From: Sporopachydermia quercuum
Lineage: Eukaryota; Ascomycota; Sporopachydermiomycetes; Sporopachydermiales; Sporopachydermiaceae
DNA: 64,000 bases
Assembly (NCBI GenBank): GCA_001599295.1
Contig: BCGN01000002.1
Location: forward strand, 1,922,001-1,986,000
Direction of reading: 5' to 3'
Shown: one piece after another, positions 29,306 to 38,642 of the stretch
Layout: the number at the start of each line of letters is the position of its first letter
Numbering within the stretch: the first letter of the stretch is position 1
Made by a program: the position numbers and the translations under genes
The notes under the pieces: generated by a model
What the model was told of the DNA's origin: nothing
Seen by the model: the letters and a program-made list of their open reading frames with translations, nothing else
Databases searched by the model: none

Positions 29306-30673
29306 ATGATGTTAAGACAACAAGCTAGAATTGTCAAGCAAGTTTTGTCGATCAGCGGAACAAGCTCCCGGGCAGTAATTGCTCGTTCCCTTTCAACTGG
29401 CGGTTCAACAGACATTGGTCACAACTTCTTCTGTGCCAATAAACTGATGGTCGTTGCAGACAAGAAAAGTAGTAAATCATTAGTATTCAACAGAGATAAT
29501 ACAGCAGCTAAGTTCGGATTGTTAGGGATCAACTTCAACTGGTTGAAAGGTAAAAAGAAAGATGCCGCCGAAGGTTCGACTGAAGATCTGAAAGTTGATC
29601 CTGCTGTTGAATCAAGTACTGAATCTGTTATTACTGCTAGTACAGAAGCAGCTACTGATTCTGCATCTACGTTGAATGCAGCAGTTCCTGATAGTGAAAT
29701 CTTGACTGAATTACAACCATTCTCTTCTGAAACTGTTGATGTAGCTTCAGGTGTCATTGGTGAAGCTTCTAGTCACATTGGATACTTACAATCTATAGGT
29801 ATCGGCAATGGACATTGGCCATCTGATCTGATCGCAAGAGCTTTGGAGTTCATTCATGTTACTCTCGGAGCTCCATGGTGGGCAGCTATTGTTATTTTCT
29901 GTGTTGGCTGGAGAATTATTTGTTTCCCCTTGTTTTCCAAAAGTGCTGATACAACTGCTAGAATGAATTTGATGAAACCAGAATTAAACAAATTAGAATT
30001 GGTTCCGGATGCTAATACTTCAATGGAAGATATCACCCGTGTCAACCATGAAAGAACCAAATTACATCGTAAATATGGTGTGAAGATGAGATATTTGCTT
30101 GTTCCATTATTTGTTCAGTTTCCTTTCACTTTGGGATCTTTCTATGCCCTTAGAACTATGGCTGCAGTTCCAGTTGACGGTTTCATCAATCAAGGCTTAT
30201 GGTGGTTCCAGGACCTTTCAGTGACTGACCCTTATTTCATTTTGCCTATTGCAACAGCTGGTATGCTTTATTTGCAAATGTCTATCAATGAAACTTTTAA
30301 AATTGGCGATAAAATGATAAGACGTATGATTATGTTGTCACCGTTGTTTTCCATTNTTGTATCTGTTTGGTTCCCGGCTGCCTTACTATTATATTTCTTT
30401 GTTAATACTTCAACATTGTTTGCCCAAACTGCTTTATTGAAATCGGATAGTGTTAGAAAAGCCATTGGTATTCATCCTTATGTACCAAAGCCTGCACCAG
30501 CTCCCAATGAATCAAGTTTTCAAGATACTATGAAGAAGTTCAAAGCATCAATGGAAAGAAGTCGTGTTGTAAAGGAAGAACAAGAGAGATTGAAGCAATT
30601 GGCCGATAAGGAAAGAGAATTAAGTAGTCGTACTGTTGCAAGAAGAGTTAAGAATAAGAAGAGGAAGGAGTAA
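29306..30673 (+). CDS. OXA1: Mitochondrial inner-membrane insertase Oxa1
   Basis: The 455-residue protein has a mitochondrial presequence with an RSLS processing motif (residues 27-30), an acidic Ser/Thr/Ala-rich linker (about 85-140), then the five-helix YidC/Oxa1 core. The core is marked by 'ALEFIHVTLGAPWWAAIVIFCVGWRIICFPLF', 'YGVKMRYLLVPLFVQFPFTLGSFYALR', 'GLWWFQDLSVTDPYFILPI' and 'SVWFPAALLLYFFVNT'. The C-terminal 75 residues are charged and coiled-coil-like, ending in a basic RRVKNKKRKE that in this family faces the matrix and binds the mitoribosome. Oxa1 inserts mitochondrially made proteins such as Cox2 into the inner membrane. It is longer than S. cerevisiae Oxa1 (402 residues), the excess being mainly the linker. 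Convergent with BEM2. Confidence 0.95.
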   Translation: MMLRQQARIVKQVLSISGTSSRAVIARSLSTGGSTDIGHNFFCANKLMVVADKKSSKSLVFNRDNTAAKFGLLGINFNWLKGKKKDAAEGSTEDLKVDPAVESSTESVITASTEAATDSASTLNAAVPDSEILTELQPFSSETVDVASGVIGEASSHIGYLQSIGIGNGHWPSDLIARALEFIHVTLGAPWWAAIVIFCVGWRIICFPLFSKSADTTARMNLMKPELNKLELVPDANTSMEDITRVNHERTKLHRKYGVKMRYLLVPLFVQFPFTLGSFYALRTMAAVPVDGFINQGLWWFQDLSVTDPYFILPIATAGMLYLQMSINETFKIGDKMIRRMIMLSPLFSIXVSVWFPAALLLYFFVNTSTLFAQTALLKSDSVRKAIGIHPYVPKPAPAPNESSFQDTMKKFKASMERSRVVKEEQERLKQLADKERELSSRTVARRVKNKKRKE

Positions 30674-31004
30674 ATTTTTGGTTTATTTATAATTGATGAC
30701 AAAGAGAATTAGTATAGTTTCTTGTTGATTGATTCATTGGTTTCTTAGTATTTATATTATCTTGTATATACTGAATATAAATTATTGGCCCATAGGTTTA
30801 TGAACAGCGTGAAGAAAACTGATGTAAATAGTAGGATAAAACGGAAACGAAATAACGTTATGAATTCATACGAAGATTACTACCATGGGTATTTATTCAT
30901 AACAAGTAATTATAGTATACATTTATTAGTGAATTAATACATATTATCATATCACTGTGTATCATATTGTATCGATGTATCATTTCTTTTCCCTTTCCTT
31001 CTCC
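30674..31004. other. Convergent 3' intergenic, OXA1/BEM2
   Basis: About 330 bp of AT-rich sequence between convergent stop codons. No gene seen. Confidence 0.6.
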
Positions 31005-34000
31005 TTATTGGTTGTTACCAGTCAATAGAAAACTTTCTTCTTCTTCATCATTACTGCTATTAACATCATTTTTTCCTTCCTCTGGTTCTCCTTCAAGCAT
31101 TTCTTCACTCTTATTTTCTTCCTTTCCTTCATTCTCGGGCTCATTTTCCATTTTCTTCTCGTTATCAAAAATNTCATTACAATGAACTATCATTGTTAGA
31201 ACTAAATTATTTATCAACTCAAACTCATTTGACACATTCACTGCTTCCGTCTCACGAGTGAAACTCATAGAAAATACAACAGCCAAATTATGATGATCCA
31301 TCTTATTTCTTTCTTGATGACTAGCAACAAGATTTAAATGAATCATCAACCTTTTCAATAGTTCATAATTTTCCTTCGGTAGCTTATTGACAATATGTCT
31401 AATTTTGGGTACTTGACCTAACCTAATAGCTGTTACCTCGTATTTGCTTTTACCAGCTGTTCTTTCAATGATATCCAAAAACTCGTCAAATAAATCATCA
31501 GTTAGCAAAGACTCAGGTAATTCCCTTAAATACAGCTTGAAACATGAAGCAACAGTATTGATATCAAACCAGCGATCATCTTCCATATTGACAATGTCAC
31601 CAGAATCAAAAGCTCTCTTTAAAGCATTCACACTACCAACAGATCCAGAGATTCTATAAAGACCAACTTCATCTAAACCTCTCAGTTCAATCTCTGCTAA
31701 CAAAGTCTCAGCAACTCTTGGTATTAAACAGCCATCACGTTGAGATAAAACATTTATAGGCACACCAAATGATTTCATGATTGATCCACCATTGCTGCTG
31801 ATTTCTGATAAATAAGAGTATTTTTTAACCTGCTTTATAGTGTAAATCCAGTCAATTGATTGTCTCTTACTTGTTGATTGTAATGTATAATCAGTACCAT
31901 CTTTAGCAATGATTTTCCATAATCCTTGGAATTGATTTGATGTGATTGGCAAAACTTGAGTTTCTGTTACTTTAATAGTAAACGATGGTCTAGCTTTGAT
32001 ATCATTAAAGCTGTTGACATCTGGTAACTCTTTTGTTTGAACTGTTTTATCGGCTATGATAGGATTCCAAGAATTAGTCATTGACAATGAGAAGGGTCTG
32101 AAAGGACGTAGAAACTTAGACAGTTTGCCAGAACGCTTTTCGCTAGAACTATTCAAAGTGCTATTACTGCTACTGTTATTGGTATATGTTGAAATCCGGG
32201 AATCTGATCTTGATAGCGTTGAAGCATTAGATGCAACTGGTTCTAACGTATGGAACAATGAGGTACTAGAGTTTCCGGTACTGCTATTTACACCCACGGT
32301 AATTCCTGTACTACCTAACACTGTACTATCACCGTTTCTCATTTGATTAACAATTATTTCCTTTTGCTTATAATCTCTGTACAATTTATCAATCTGCTCG
32401 GCAACATTACTCTCAAATGCTTTTTCTTTCACCGTAATTTTGGAATACTGTTCCCGTTCACTATATGCTGCATGTTTGATTCTTCTTAAATCTTCCTGCT
32501 TGAATCCATTCCTTTGGGTATCAAATAAGAAAGCAAATTTAGGTCCATTGTCACTACCGATATCAGTAAAACTAGTACTCTNAAATAAGTTACTCTCGAG
32601 TTGTTTATAATCCTTTAAATCAAGAATATTCACAATACAGTTATAAACGTATCTGTTTTTATCGAAATTGATGAGGTTTGTTTGAGCCAGTGACATATTA
32701 GGCACGTAGCATATAATTTCCAGCAATCTTTCAGAAAACCAGCCAATGCAAGGACATAACGGTGTTGATGCTAATTGCGGGTCAAGATCGGTTTTGCTTA
32801 TAAGAGGAATCACGCTTTCGATACGTGAGGCATCATTAAATCCAAGCAAAGTACATGCTAGATTCCATGATTTTGCAAAGTATCTACTTTCTGGTCGAAG
32901 AATAGCTGATGTAATAGCTGATTCGATGAAAGAAGGAATACAGGGTTTAATAGACGCAGAAGAAGCGGTAGAAGTTCTAGTTGATGAAGCAGTTGCTGAT
33001 CCCGATCCCGGTCCTGATCCTGAGGTAGATTCACTATCTGATGTTGAACTAGACCCATCATCGTTAAATAAATCAACATTAGACATTCTAGCTCTAATAA
33101 TACCTAACATCTTCAGCAGGGAAACCATCTTCTTGACTCGTTCCTGTCTAGTAAGATCTTCAGCCGTGATCTCCTTCAGAATATAGCAAGAGATAAGCGA
33201 ATGAAGTTGCAACAAACTCTTGAATACGGGTGGTAATTTCTGGAGCACTTTATCTTCGTATCCCTCTGTATACAAAGTTTCCAACCACTGATAAATGTCC
33301 TCAATGATTATATCACTTTCGTTCGAATTAGGATTATTTGACAATGAATAGTTGAAGAAGCCTTTCAATGAAACCACACTTTGCATCAGCAACGTTTCAT
33401 ACACTGTTGTGCATTCAATTATATTCAATAATGAGAAATAATGGCTGACAATAGAATCCATTTCTTCTATAAACGATGAAAGCTCGGGGATTGATCCGGA
33501 CATTGGGATTTCTATCCAAGGGNAAGATTTGCAAAAGGGGATAAGCTGAGGCAATTTAGGATAATCGTCAATTGGTCTGTAAGTATTCTTAATGATTTTG
33601 ACTTTGAGAGCTTCTAATGATGATTTCAATTCGGAGTATTTTGTTTCCAAACTGTTGATATAGATAGAAGTAGTACCGCCAGTTGAATAATTTGTATTCT
33701 TAGCTCTTGTTGCACTGGAAACATCAGGAATATCATTAGTACTAATTCTGTTAATGCTACTAGCAATACTAGTGCTGGAACTGATTATGCCGATGCTTCT
33801 TTCATTGTTACCGTCATTTTTATCATAAATGCTGCCCAACCGATTATCAGATCTCCTATCTTCCATTCTCTGATTCAATTGTTTCTCTCTGGCTTCTTCT
33901 TCGTGATGCAAATTGCCAGTAGCTGAAGCGAAAGATGAGTATGAAATCCGTGTCCCCACAGTTGATGTTTCTTCATTAGAAAGTCGGATATTACCAGCAG

Positions 34001-37000
34001 TACTGGCAATAGTAGCTTCATTCTTAACTATACCAAATGGCTCTTCCATGATATGATTACTGCTTATACTTAACCCATCAATATATTCTTTAATGCTGGT
34101 CATATCTGATAATTCGTTATCAATAGCAGCAGTAGACGCAGCAGTAGACGCAGCCTTGCTACTACTGCCATCATTATCGACTGTCTTCAAATTCGGAATT
34201 CTAGCATTCCATTGTGAAACCTCCTTGTCGACATCAAATAGAAACTTCAATAAAAGCTTCCGTGTAGACAAGCTATTAGCGAAGTCAAAGAAACAGTTGT
34301 TAACCCAGAAATGGATTATTGATAGAACTGACAATTGAGTGTCTATTAATTTGATAGATGCTTTGTCGCTGTGCTTGGCATTAGCATTCTTATTGGCATT
34401 GTTATGAGTATCATAAAGAGGATCAAGAGTGTCATGAATAGCTCTGTTGACGTCCTTATTACTCCTATTGATGGATTTCTTATTATCAACACCATTGAAC
34501 TTCTCAATGAGCTTTTGAAGTAGATCTTGTGATGTTAGAAAGCTTCTGTAAGTTGTAAAGAACATTGACATATAATTGATCATGTTCATAGTATAAGTAA
34601 CTGAACCACTAGCATTAGTATTACTATTATGATTAGCAGTTCCCTTCTTTAAATCGTCAATAATACTGTCATTTGCCTGTTCTTGACAATTTCCTTTCGA
34701 TTTGAAGACTTTCTTGCTTTCGTTGATCTCGTCGACAAATTCATCAACTCCGGATACTAATAATTCAATTAGCNTATTAATACTGCCTGCTTTAACAACA
34801 ACTTCCTTACCATTACTTCCAATAGTAGCAATAGTACTAACGCTATGACTAACACTATGACTAGCACTGTTGCTGGTATTATTGCTAGTGTTGCCAATTC
34901 CATACTGCCCTGATAACCGTTTGATAGAAGTATTCTCAATCACTACAGAACATGGTCTGGATGATATCATTTGCTCTTCATGCTGTAAAGATTTGAATAT
35001 CAAGTCCTCGTTCTTCAATTCAAACACCTCAACTCCAACATCCAGCATGTCTCTAATGGATTTAAGAAACTTGTGTCTGCTGATATTCTTCAATGCAAAG
35101 AACCTTAACGACGAAGATAAATCTCTATCTGAGGTGAATTCAAGCAATTTCTGCTTATCCGAAATCGGTTTCACGATTGGTAGGCTGGCAGGTTCGGAAT
35201 ACGATCGTTCTGTTTTAATAATGTTGATACTGTCGGAGGTTCTTCTGTTACGTTTAGAATGGTCAAAGCGAGGCGTGGGAAAAGCAAATGAGTTTCGATG
35301 GGATTTATTTGCAGACGTAGTGCTGTTGATGCTGGAGCTGCTGGTGTCGATATCTGATCTGGTTATAGATGAAAAGGAAACTCTTCCAGTATGAGTTGTT
35401 GATTCATGAATAGTATTAGAGCGCTCACAGCTAGTTGTAGTAGATCCACAGTTACTAGCAACAGTACTAGCACTAGCACTATTGCTACTACTGTTGCTAG
35501 TAGAGCCATTCAATGAATTATAGATTCCAGTAGCAGAAATTAAAGCTGTTTTGGAAAATATATGAAAAGAAGGTATCGTATCATTGAACACTATTGGTAG
35601 ATAGTTTCCTAGTACTAATGGCGTTCTAGCTGTTGTATAGTACTTCTCGTAATCACCTAAAAACACTGGTTCAATCAATAATGATTGCTCCATTAGTTCG
35701 GCCTGTGTTGGTGCTTTCTTTTCACTGCTTTGCCTGAATTTCGTATAGAGAAGCTCTTGAAGGTGATCAACAGGTTTAGGTAGCCTGTATGTTGATTCAA
35801 ATGAAGGATTATCCTTTATAGACCCAAGGAGTTCTTTCCAACGCGAAAATGCAAGCAGAAGTCTTGAGAGTTTCTTATCGTACTGTTTGATGGTGAGCGA
35901 GNGTTGTTTTCTGATTGTTAGATCACCAAAGTAAGGAATCACTAGTTTTTTTGGATATTTCTTGCCTATAGAAGGTCCTTGAGCTAATATATGATAAGAA
36001 GATGATGCACGAGAATCCATAGCATTTGCAGTATTATCAATGGATTCTTTAAGTTCAAATTCAATACTATTACTATGGCCATTGTCATTATCGTTCTCAT
36101 TCTCACCACTGCCAATCATCTCATTCATCATTGANCTTTTATCCAAATCATAAGCCACAACAGCCCATTCTTTTCTCACCACTTCACTAAGTTCATCAGA
36201 TACCAAATTCCAAGTAGCCTTCAAGCGTAAAATCATTGGTGAACACACTGCTGTTGCAATTGCTAACCATCCGACATTGTCTCCAATGTTTTCAAGCTCA
36301 ACTCCTATTTCTATCCATTTACTGAGAACTTTGCCTCTATAAACAACGTCCTGCTTAGCTCTTTTTTCCTGTAGCAAATGATATAAAACTGACCTAGTGA
36401 GGAAATGTCCTGTAGGTGTAATTATTGGCAATGGGTTCTGGTTTCTGTAGTTGAGCCCTATATCAAACAGTAATGAGATATCCGTGAAAGGAGACCAATT
36501 GAGAGAATACGCCAGGTGGAAATAAGCGATTTGAACTGCCGTTGTTCTAGCTGATAAATCTAATATGATATTTGCTGGAAGAATAGATGGAGGATTAGCA
36601 AGTGGAATAGCACTGGGATCAGAAGTAGATGCAGGATCAGAAGAAGGAATCTGCTGCTTTGAAGCTTCATCTGTAGGAATTAAAGAAGAGTATGTTTGAA
36701 TAGGAGAAGTGGTTAATTTGCTGCTGCTATTTCTATTGCCAACACTTCTACGGCTTTCCTTCTCACTCGAACTTTGATTTATCACCAGCAGAACATTTGA
36801 CGGCAAAGCTGTTTCCGCGCTCATATCAATATACTGCGAGCATTGTTCTAATAAATCTAAATTCCATCCTGATAGGTTTGAAATCGGCTTCTGCTGCTTT
36901 GATAGTAAGATCTTCAATTCATTTGCTATTGAATCATCAACTGGGCTTAAACATTCAATCAGTTTCATCAACCCGCCAATCACAGGTGTTTCCAACAGTA

Positions 37001-38642
37001 AACCAGAGAACTTTTCAACAAATATTCTGACAATAAAAGATACTCTTTGAATAGTTTGATTGATGGTGTCTGTTGTTACTGCTGTTTTTCTTGCTCCCTC
37101 TGAGGCAACAGTTGTGAAAAGAGTAGTATATTGAGAGAATAGCTCCAAGGCAAAATGGATATTGAACAGCAAAGGAATTAGTTGAATGAGTCGATGAATT
37201 AAGTGATTGTCGTCGCAAGGATAAACAATGATAGTGTGGCATACAGCTTCTAGAGACCCATTTTCCACTATGCTTCCATTGTTTGATATGGACAATTCGG
37301 GATGAGGGAATTTGAACTGCGTGAATTGAACTATGGGAGGATCTGATGGAGTAACAATAGCAGAACTCGTTCCCTCTGCTGCTGCTGCTGATGCTGATGC
37401 TGAAGTTGCACTTTCTCTAGATGTAGCTTTAAGTGTGAATTTACTGCCAGTTATAGTTGAACCGGTTCTGCTACTACTGGCAACGTTTCCTAAGCCATAA
37501 TTGCTACTGCGACTATTTTTTCTTTCTCTGTGCTTCTCCTTTTCTCTCTCTGCGCCATTTACCTGATGAATGCTACTGGAAGAATCTTCAATAACAGATC
37601 TATGACGTAGCAAACTAGTGTTGACTGGAGCTCCTATTTCGACAGAATAGGGATCGAAGCATTTGATCCCCAGCTGCGAGTGCTTATAGAAATGAAGATG
37701 TAATCCTTTCAACACAACTCTGTATAAACTCCAAGTACAATTCTCAGCATTTGTAGATTCACCCCAAGTGGAGAAAACAGCTGAGCTTCTATTCATCCAA
37801 TCTGATTTGAATACAGTGGAATCAAAATTGGATATGCTAGAAAAATCAATTGATGGCTTGCGTTCGCCAACAGATAACGAGGAAGAAGAACCAATGATTG
37901 CTTTACTAGAATTGGAACGAAGAACCTTGCNATTATTGGTTGTTGCAGCTGAGGATAATGTGGAATTGCTTTGTTTCCTTGATAGTTCTAAAGAAGGATC
38001 ATACAATNAAGAATCGTTCAATGGTTGATTGGCATGAAATGAGAAGGATGAAGAATGGTTGAGAGAATTAGCTGTAGACACTGTGTTTAAAGAGGATGCT
38101 GTTGTTGGTTTGAATGCATTATTAGATGTGATTGCATGCAAATCGCTATTTTTCTTTCTCGGTGAAATAGAAAGAGATTCCGTATTAGTGTTTACAATCA
38201 CTTCGTCATTTTCTTGAAATGACTCTGTTGATGATGTAAGCCGATCAGAATTGGAAATTTGAGTGAAGAAAGTAGAATACCTGTTTGAGGGGTCTCTACT
38301 GGGCGTTTGATCATTTTTTCTTCCTGTTGGAATGTTGAGCAATCCATCACTAGTCATCTCCTCAATATTAATGGTTGAGTCACTGAAAGATCTATCAGGG
38401 TCATAGGTTGTACCAAAAGACTGATCATTGGCTGTAGAAGTATTTATTGAGACATTTGACGAACTAGCAGGTTTATTTGAATGGATTCCAAGATTTAGAG
38501 GCACTTTTGACGATCTTCTATGAAGCAATGATGTGAAATTGCTAGCAGTACCACCATTTGAATTAGATGATGTTGTTGTTGAATGCTCTTTATCAGCAGG
38601 AGAATCTTTTGGATTCTTCCTACTTTTACTCCATCGTTTCAT
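31005..38642 (-). CDS. BEM2: Bem2, large RhoGAP with RasGEF-like region
   Basis: At 2545 residues this is the largest gene here. In order: a Ser-rich N-terminus; a PH-like segment near 285-325 (WSLYRVVLKGLHLHFYKHS); a RasGEF-like domain from about 690 to 935 (DLSARTTAVQIAYFHL..., NVGWLAIATAVCSP); a RasGEF-N-like domain from about 1355 (FFTTYRSFLTSQDLLQKL); a C-terminal PH domain near 2180-2280; and a RhoGAP domain at about 2290-2500, with arginine finger in GLYRISGS. This order matches S. cerevisiae Bem2/Ipl2 (2167 residues). Bem2 stimulates GTP hydrolysis by Rho1 and Cdc42 and acts in bud emergence, actin polarity and septin organisation. The extra length lies in Ser/Asn/Thr-rich linkers. 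Several residues are unknown (N bases). Confidence 0.92.
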   Translation of the reverse strand: MKRWSKSRKNPKDSPADKEHSTTTSSNSNGGTASNFTSLLHRRSSKVPLNLGIHSNKPASSSNVSINTSTANDQSFGTTYDPDRSFSDSTINIEEMTSDGLLNIPTGRKNDQTPSRDPSNRYSTFFTQISNSDRLTSSTESFQENDEVIVNTNTESLSISPRKKNSDLHAITSNNAFKPTTASSLNTVSTANSLNHSSSFSFHANQPLNDSXLYDPSLELSRKQSNSTLSSAATTNNXKVLRSNSSKAIIGSSSSLSVGERKPSIDFSSISNFDSTVFKSDWMNRSSAVFSTWGESTNAENCTWSLYRVVLKGLHLHFYKHSQLGIKCFDPYSVEIGAPVNTSLLRHRSVIEDSSSSIHQVNGAEREKEKHRERKNSRSSNYGLGNVASSSRTGSTITGSKFTLKATSRESATSASASAAAAEGTSSAIVTPSDPPIVQFTQFKFPHPELSISNNGSIVENGSLEAVCHTIIVYPCDDNHLIHRLIQLIPLLFNIHFALELFSQYTTLFTTVASEGARKTAVTTDTINQTIQRVSFIVRIFVEKFSGLLLETPVIGGLMKLIECLSPVDDSIANELKILLSKQQKPISNLSGWNLDLLEQCSQYIDMSAETALPSNVLLVINQSSSEKESRRSVGNRNSSSKLTTSPIQTYSSLIPTDEASKQQIPSSDPASTSDPSAIPLANPPSILPANIILDLSARTTAVQIAYFHLAYSLNWSPFTDISLLFDIGLNYRNQNPLPIITPTGHFLTRSVLYHLLQEKRAKQDVVYRGKVLSKWIEIGVELENIGDNVGWLAIATAVCSPMILRLKATWNLVSDELSEVVRKEWAVVAYDLDKXSMMNEMIGSGENENDNDNGHSNSIEFELKESIDNTANAMDSRASSSYHILAQGPSIGKKYPKKLVIPYFGDLTIRKQXSLTIKQYDKKLSRLLLAFSRWKELLGSIKDNPSFESTYRLPKPVDHLQELLYTKFRQSSEKKAPTQAELMEQSLLIEPVFLGDYEKYYTTARTPLVLGNYLPIVFNDTIPSFHIFSKTALISATGIYNSLNGSTSNSSSNSASASTVASNCGSTTTSCERSNTIHESTTHTGRVSFSSITRSDIDTSSSSINSTTSANKSHRNSFAFPTPRFDHSKRNRRTSDSINIIKTERSYSEPASLPIVKPISDKQKLLEFTSDRDLSSSLRFFALKNISRHKFLKSIRDMLDVGVEVFELKNEDLIFKSLQHEEQMISSRPCSVVIENTSIKRLSGQYGIGNTSNNTSNSASHSVSHSVSTIATIGSNGKEVVVKAGSINXLIELLVSGVDEFVDEINESKKVFKSKGNCQEQANDSIIDDLKKGTANHNSNTNASGSVTYTMNMINYMSMFFTTYRSFLTSQDLLQKLIEKFNGVDNKKSINRSNKDVNRAIHDTLDPLYDTHNNANKNANAKHSDKASIKLIDTQLSVLSIIHFWVNNCFFDFANSLSTRKLLLKFLFDVDKEVSQWNARIPNLKTVDNDGSSSKAASTAASTAAIDNELSDMTSIKEYIDGLSISSNHIMEEPFGIVKNEATIASTAGNIRLSNEETSTVGTRISYSSFASATGNLHHEEEAREKQLNQRMEDRRSDNRLGSIYDKNDGNNERSIGIISSSTSIASSINRISTNDIPDVSSATRAKNTNYSTGGTTSIYINSLETKYSELKSSLEALKVKIIKNTYRPIDDYPKLPQLIPFCKSXPWIEIPMSGSIPELSSFIEEMDSIVSHYFSLLNIIECTTVYETLLMQSVVSLKGFFNYSLSNNPNSNESDIIIEDIYQWLETLYTEGYEDKVLQKLPPVFKSLLQLHSLISCYILKEITAEDLTRQERVKKMVSLLKMLGIIRARMSNVDLFNDDGSSSTSDSESTSGSGPGSGSATASSTRTSTASSASIKPCIPSFIESAITSAILRPESRYFAKSWNLACTLLGFNDASRIESVIPLISKTDLDPQLASTPLCPCIGWFSERLLEIICYVPNMSLAQTNLINFDKNRYVYNCIVNILDLKDYKQLESNLFXSTSFTDIGSDNGPKFAFLFDTQRNGFKQEDLRRIKHAAYSEREQYSKITVKEKAFESNVAEQIDKLYRDYKQKEIIVNQMRNGDSTVLGSTGITVGVNSSTGNSSTSLFHTLEPVASNASTLSRSDSRISTYTNNSSSNSTLNSSSEKRSGKLSKFLRPFRPFSLSMTNSWNPIIADKTVQTKELPDVNSFNDIKARPSFTIKVTETQVLPITSNQFQGLWKIIAKDGTDYTLQSTSKRQSIDWIYTIKQVKKYSYLSEISSNGGSIMKSFGVPINVLSQRDGCLIPRVAETLLAEIELRGLDEVGLYRISGSVGSVNALKRAFDSGDIVNMEDDRWFDINTVASCFKLYLRELPESLLTDDLFDEFLDIIERTAGKSKYEVTAIRLGQVPKIRHIVNKLPKENYELLKRLMIHLNLVASHQERNKMDHHNLAVVFSMSFTRETEAVNVSNEFELINNLVLTMIVHCNXIFDNEKKMENEPENEGKEENKSEEMLEGEPEEGKNDVNSSNDEEEESFLLTGNNQ

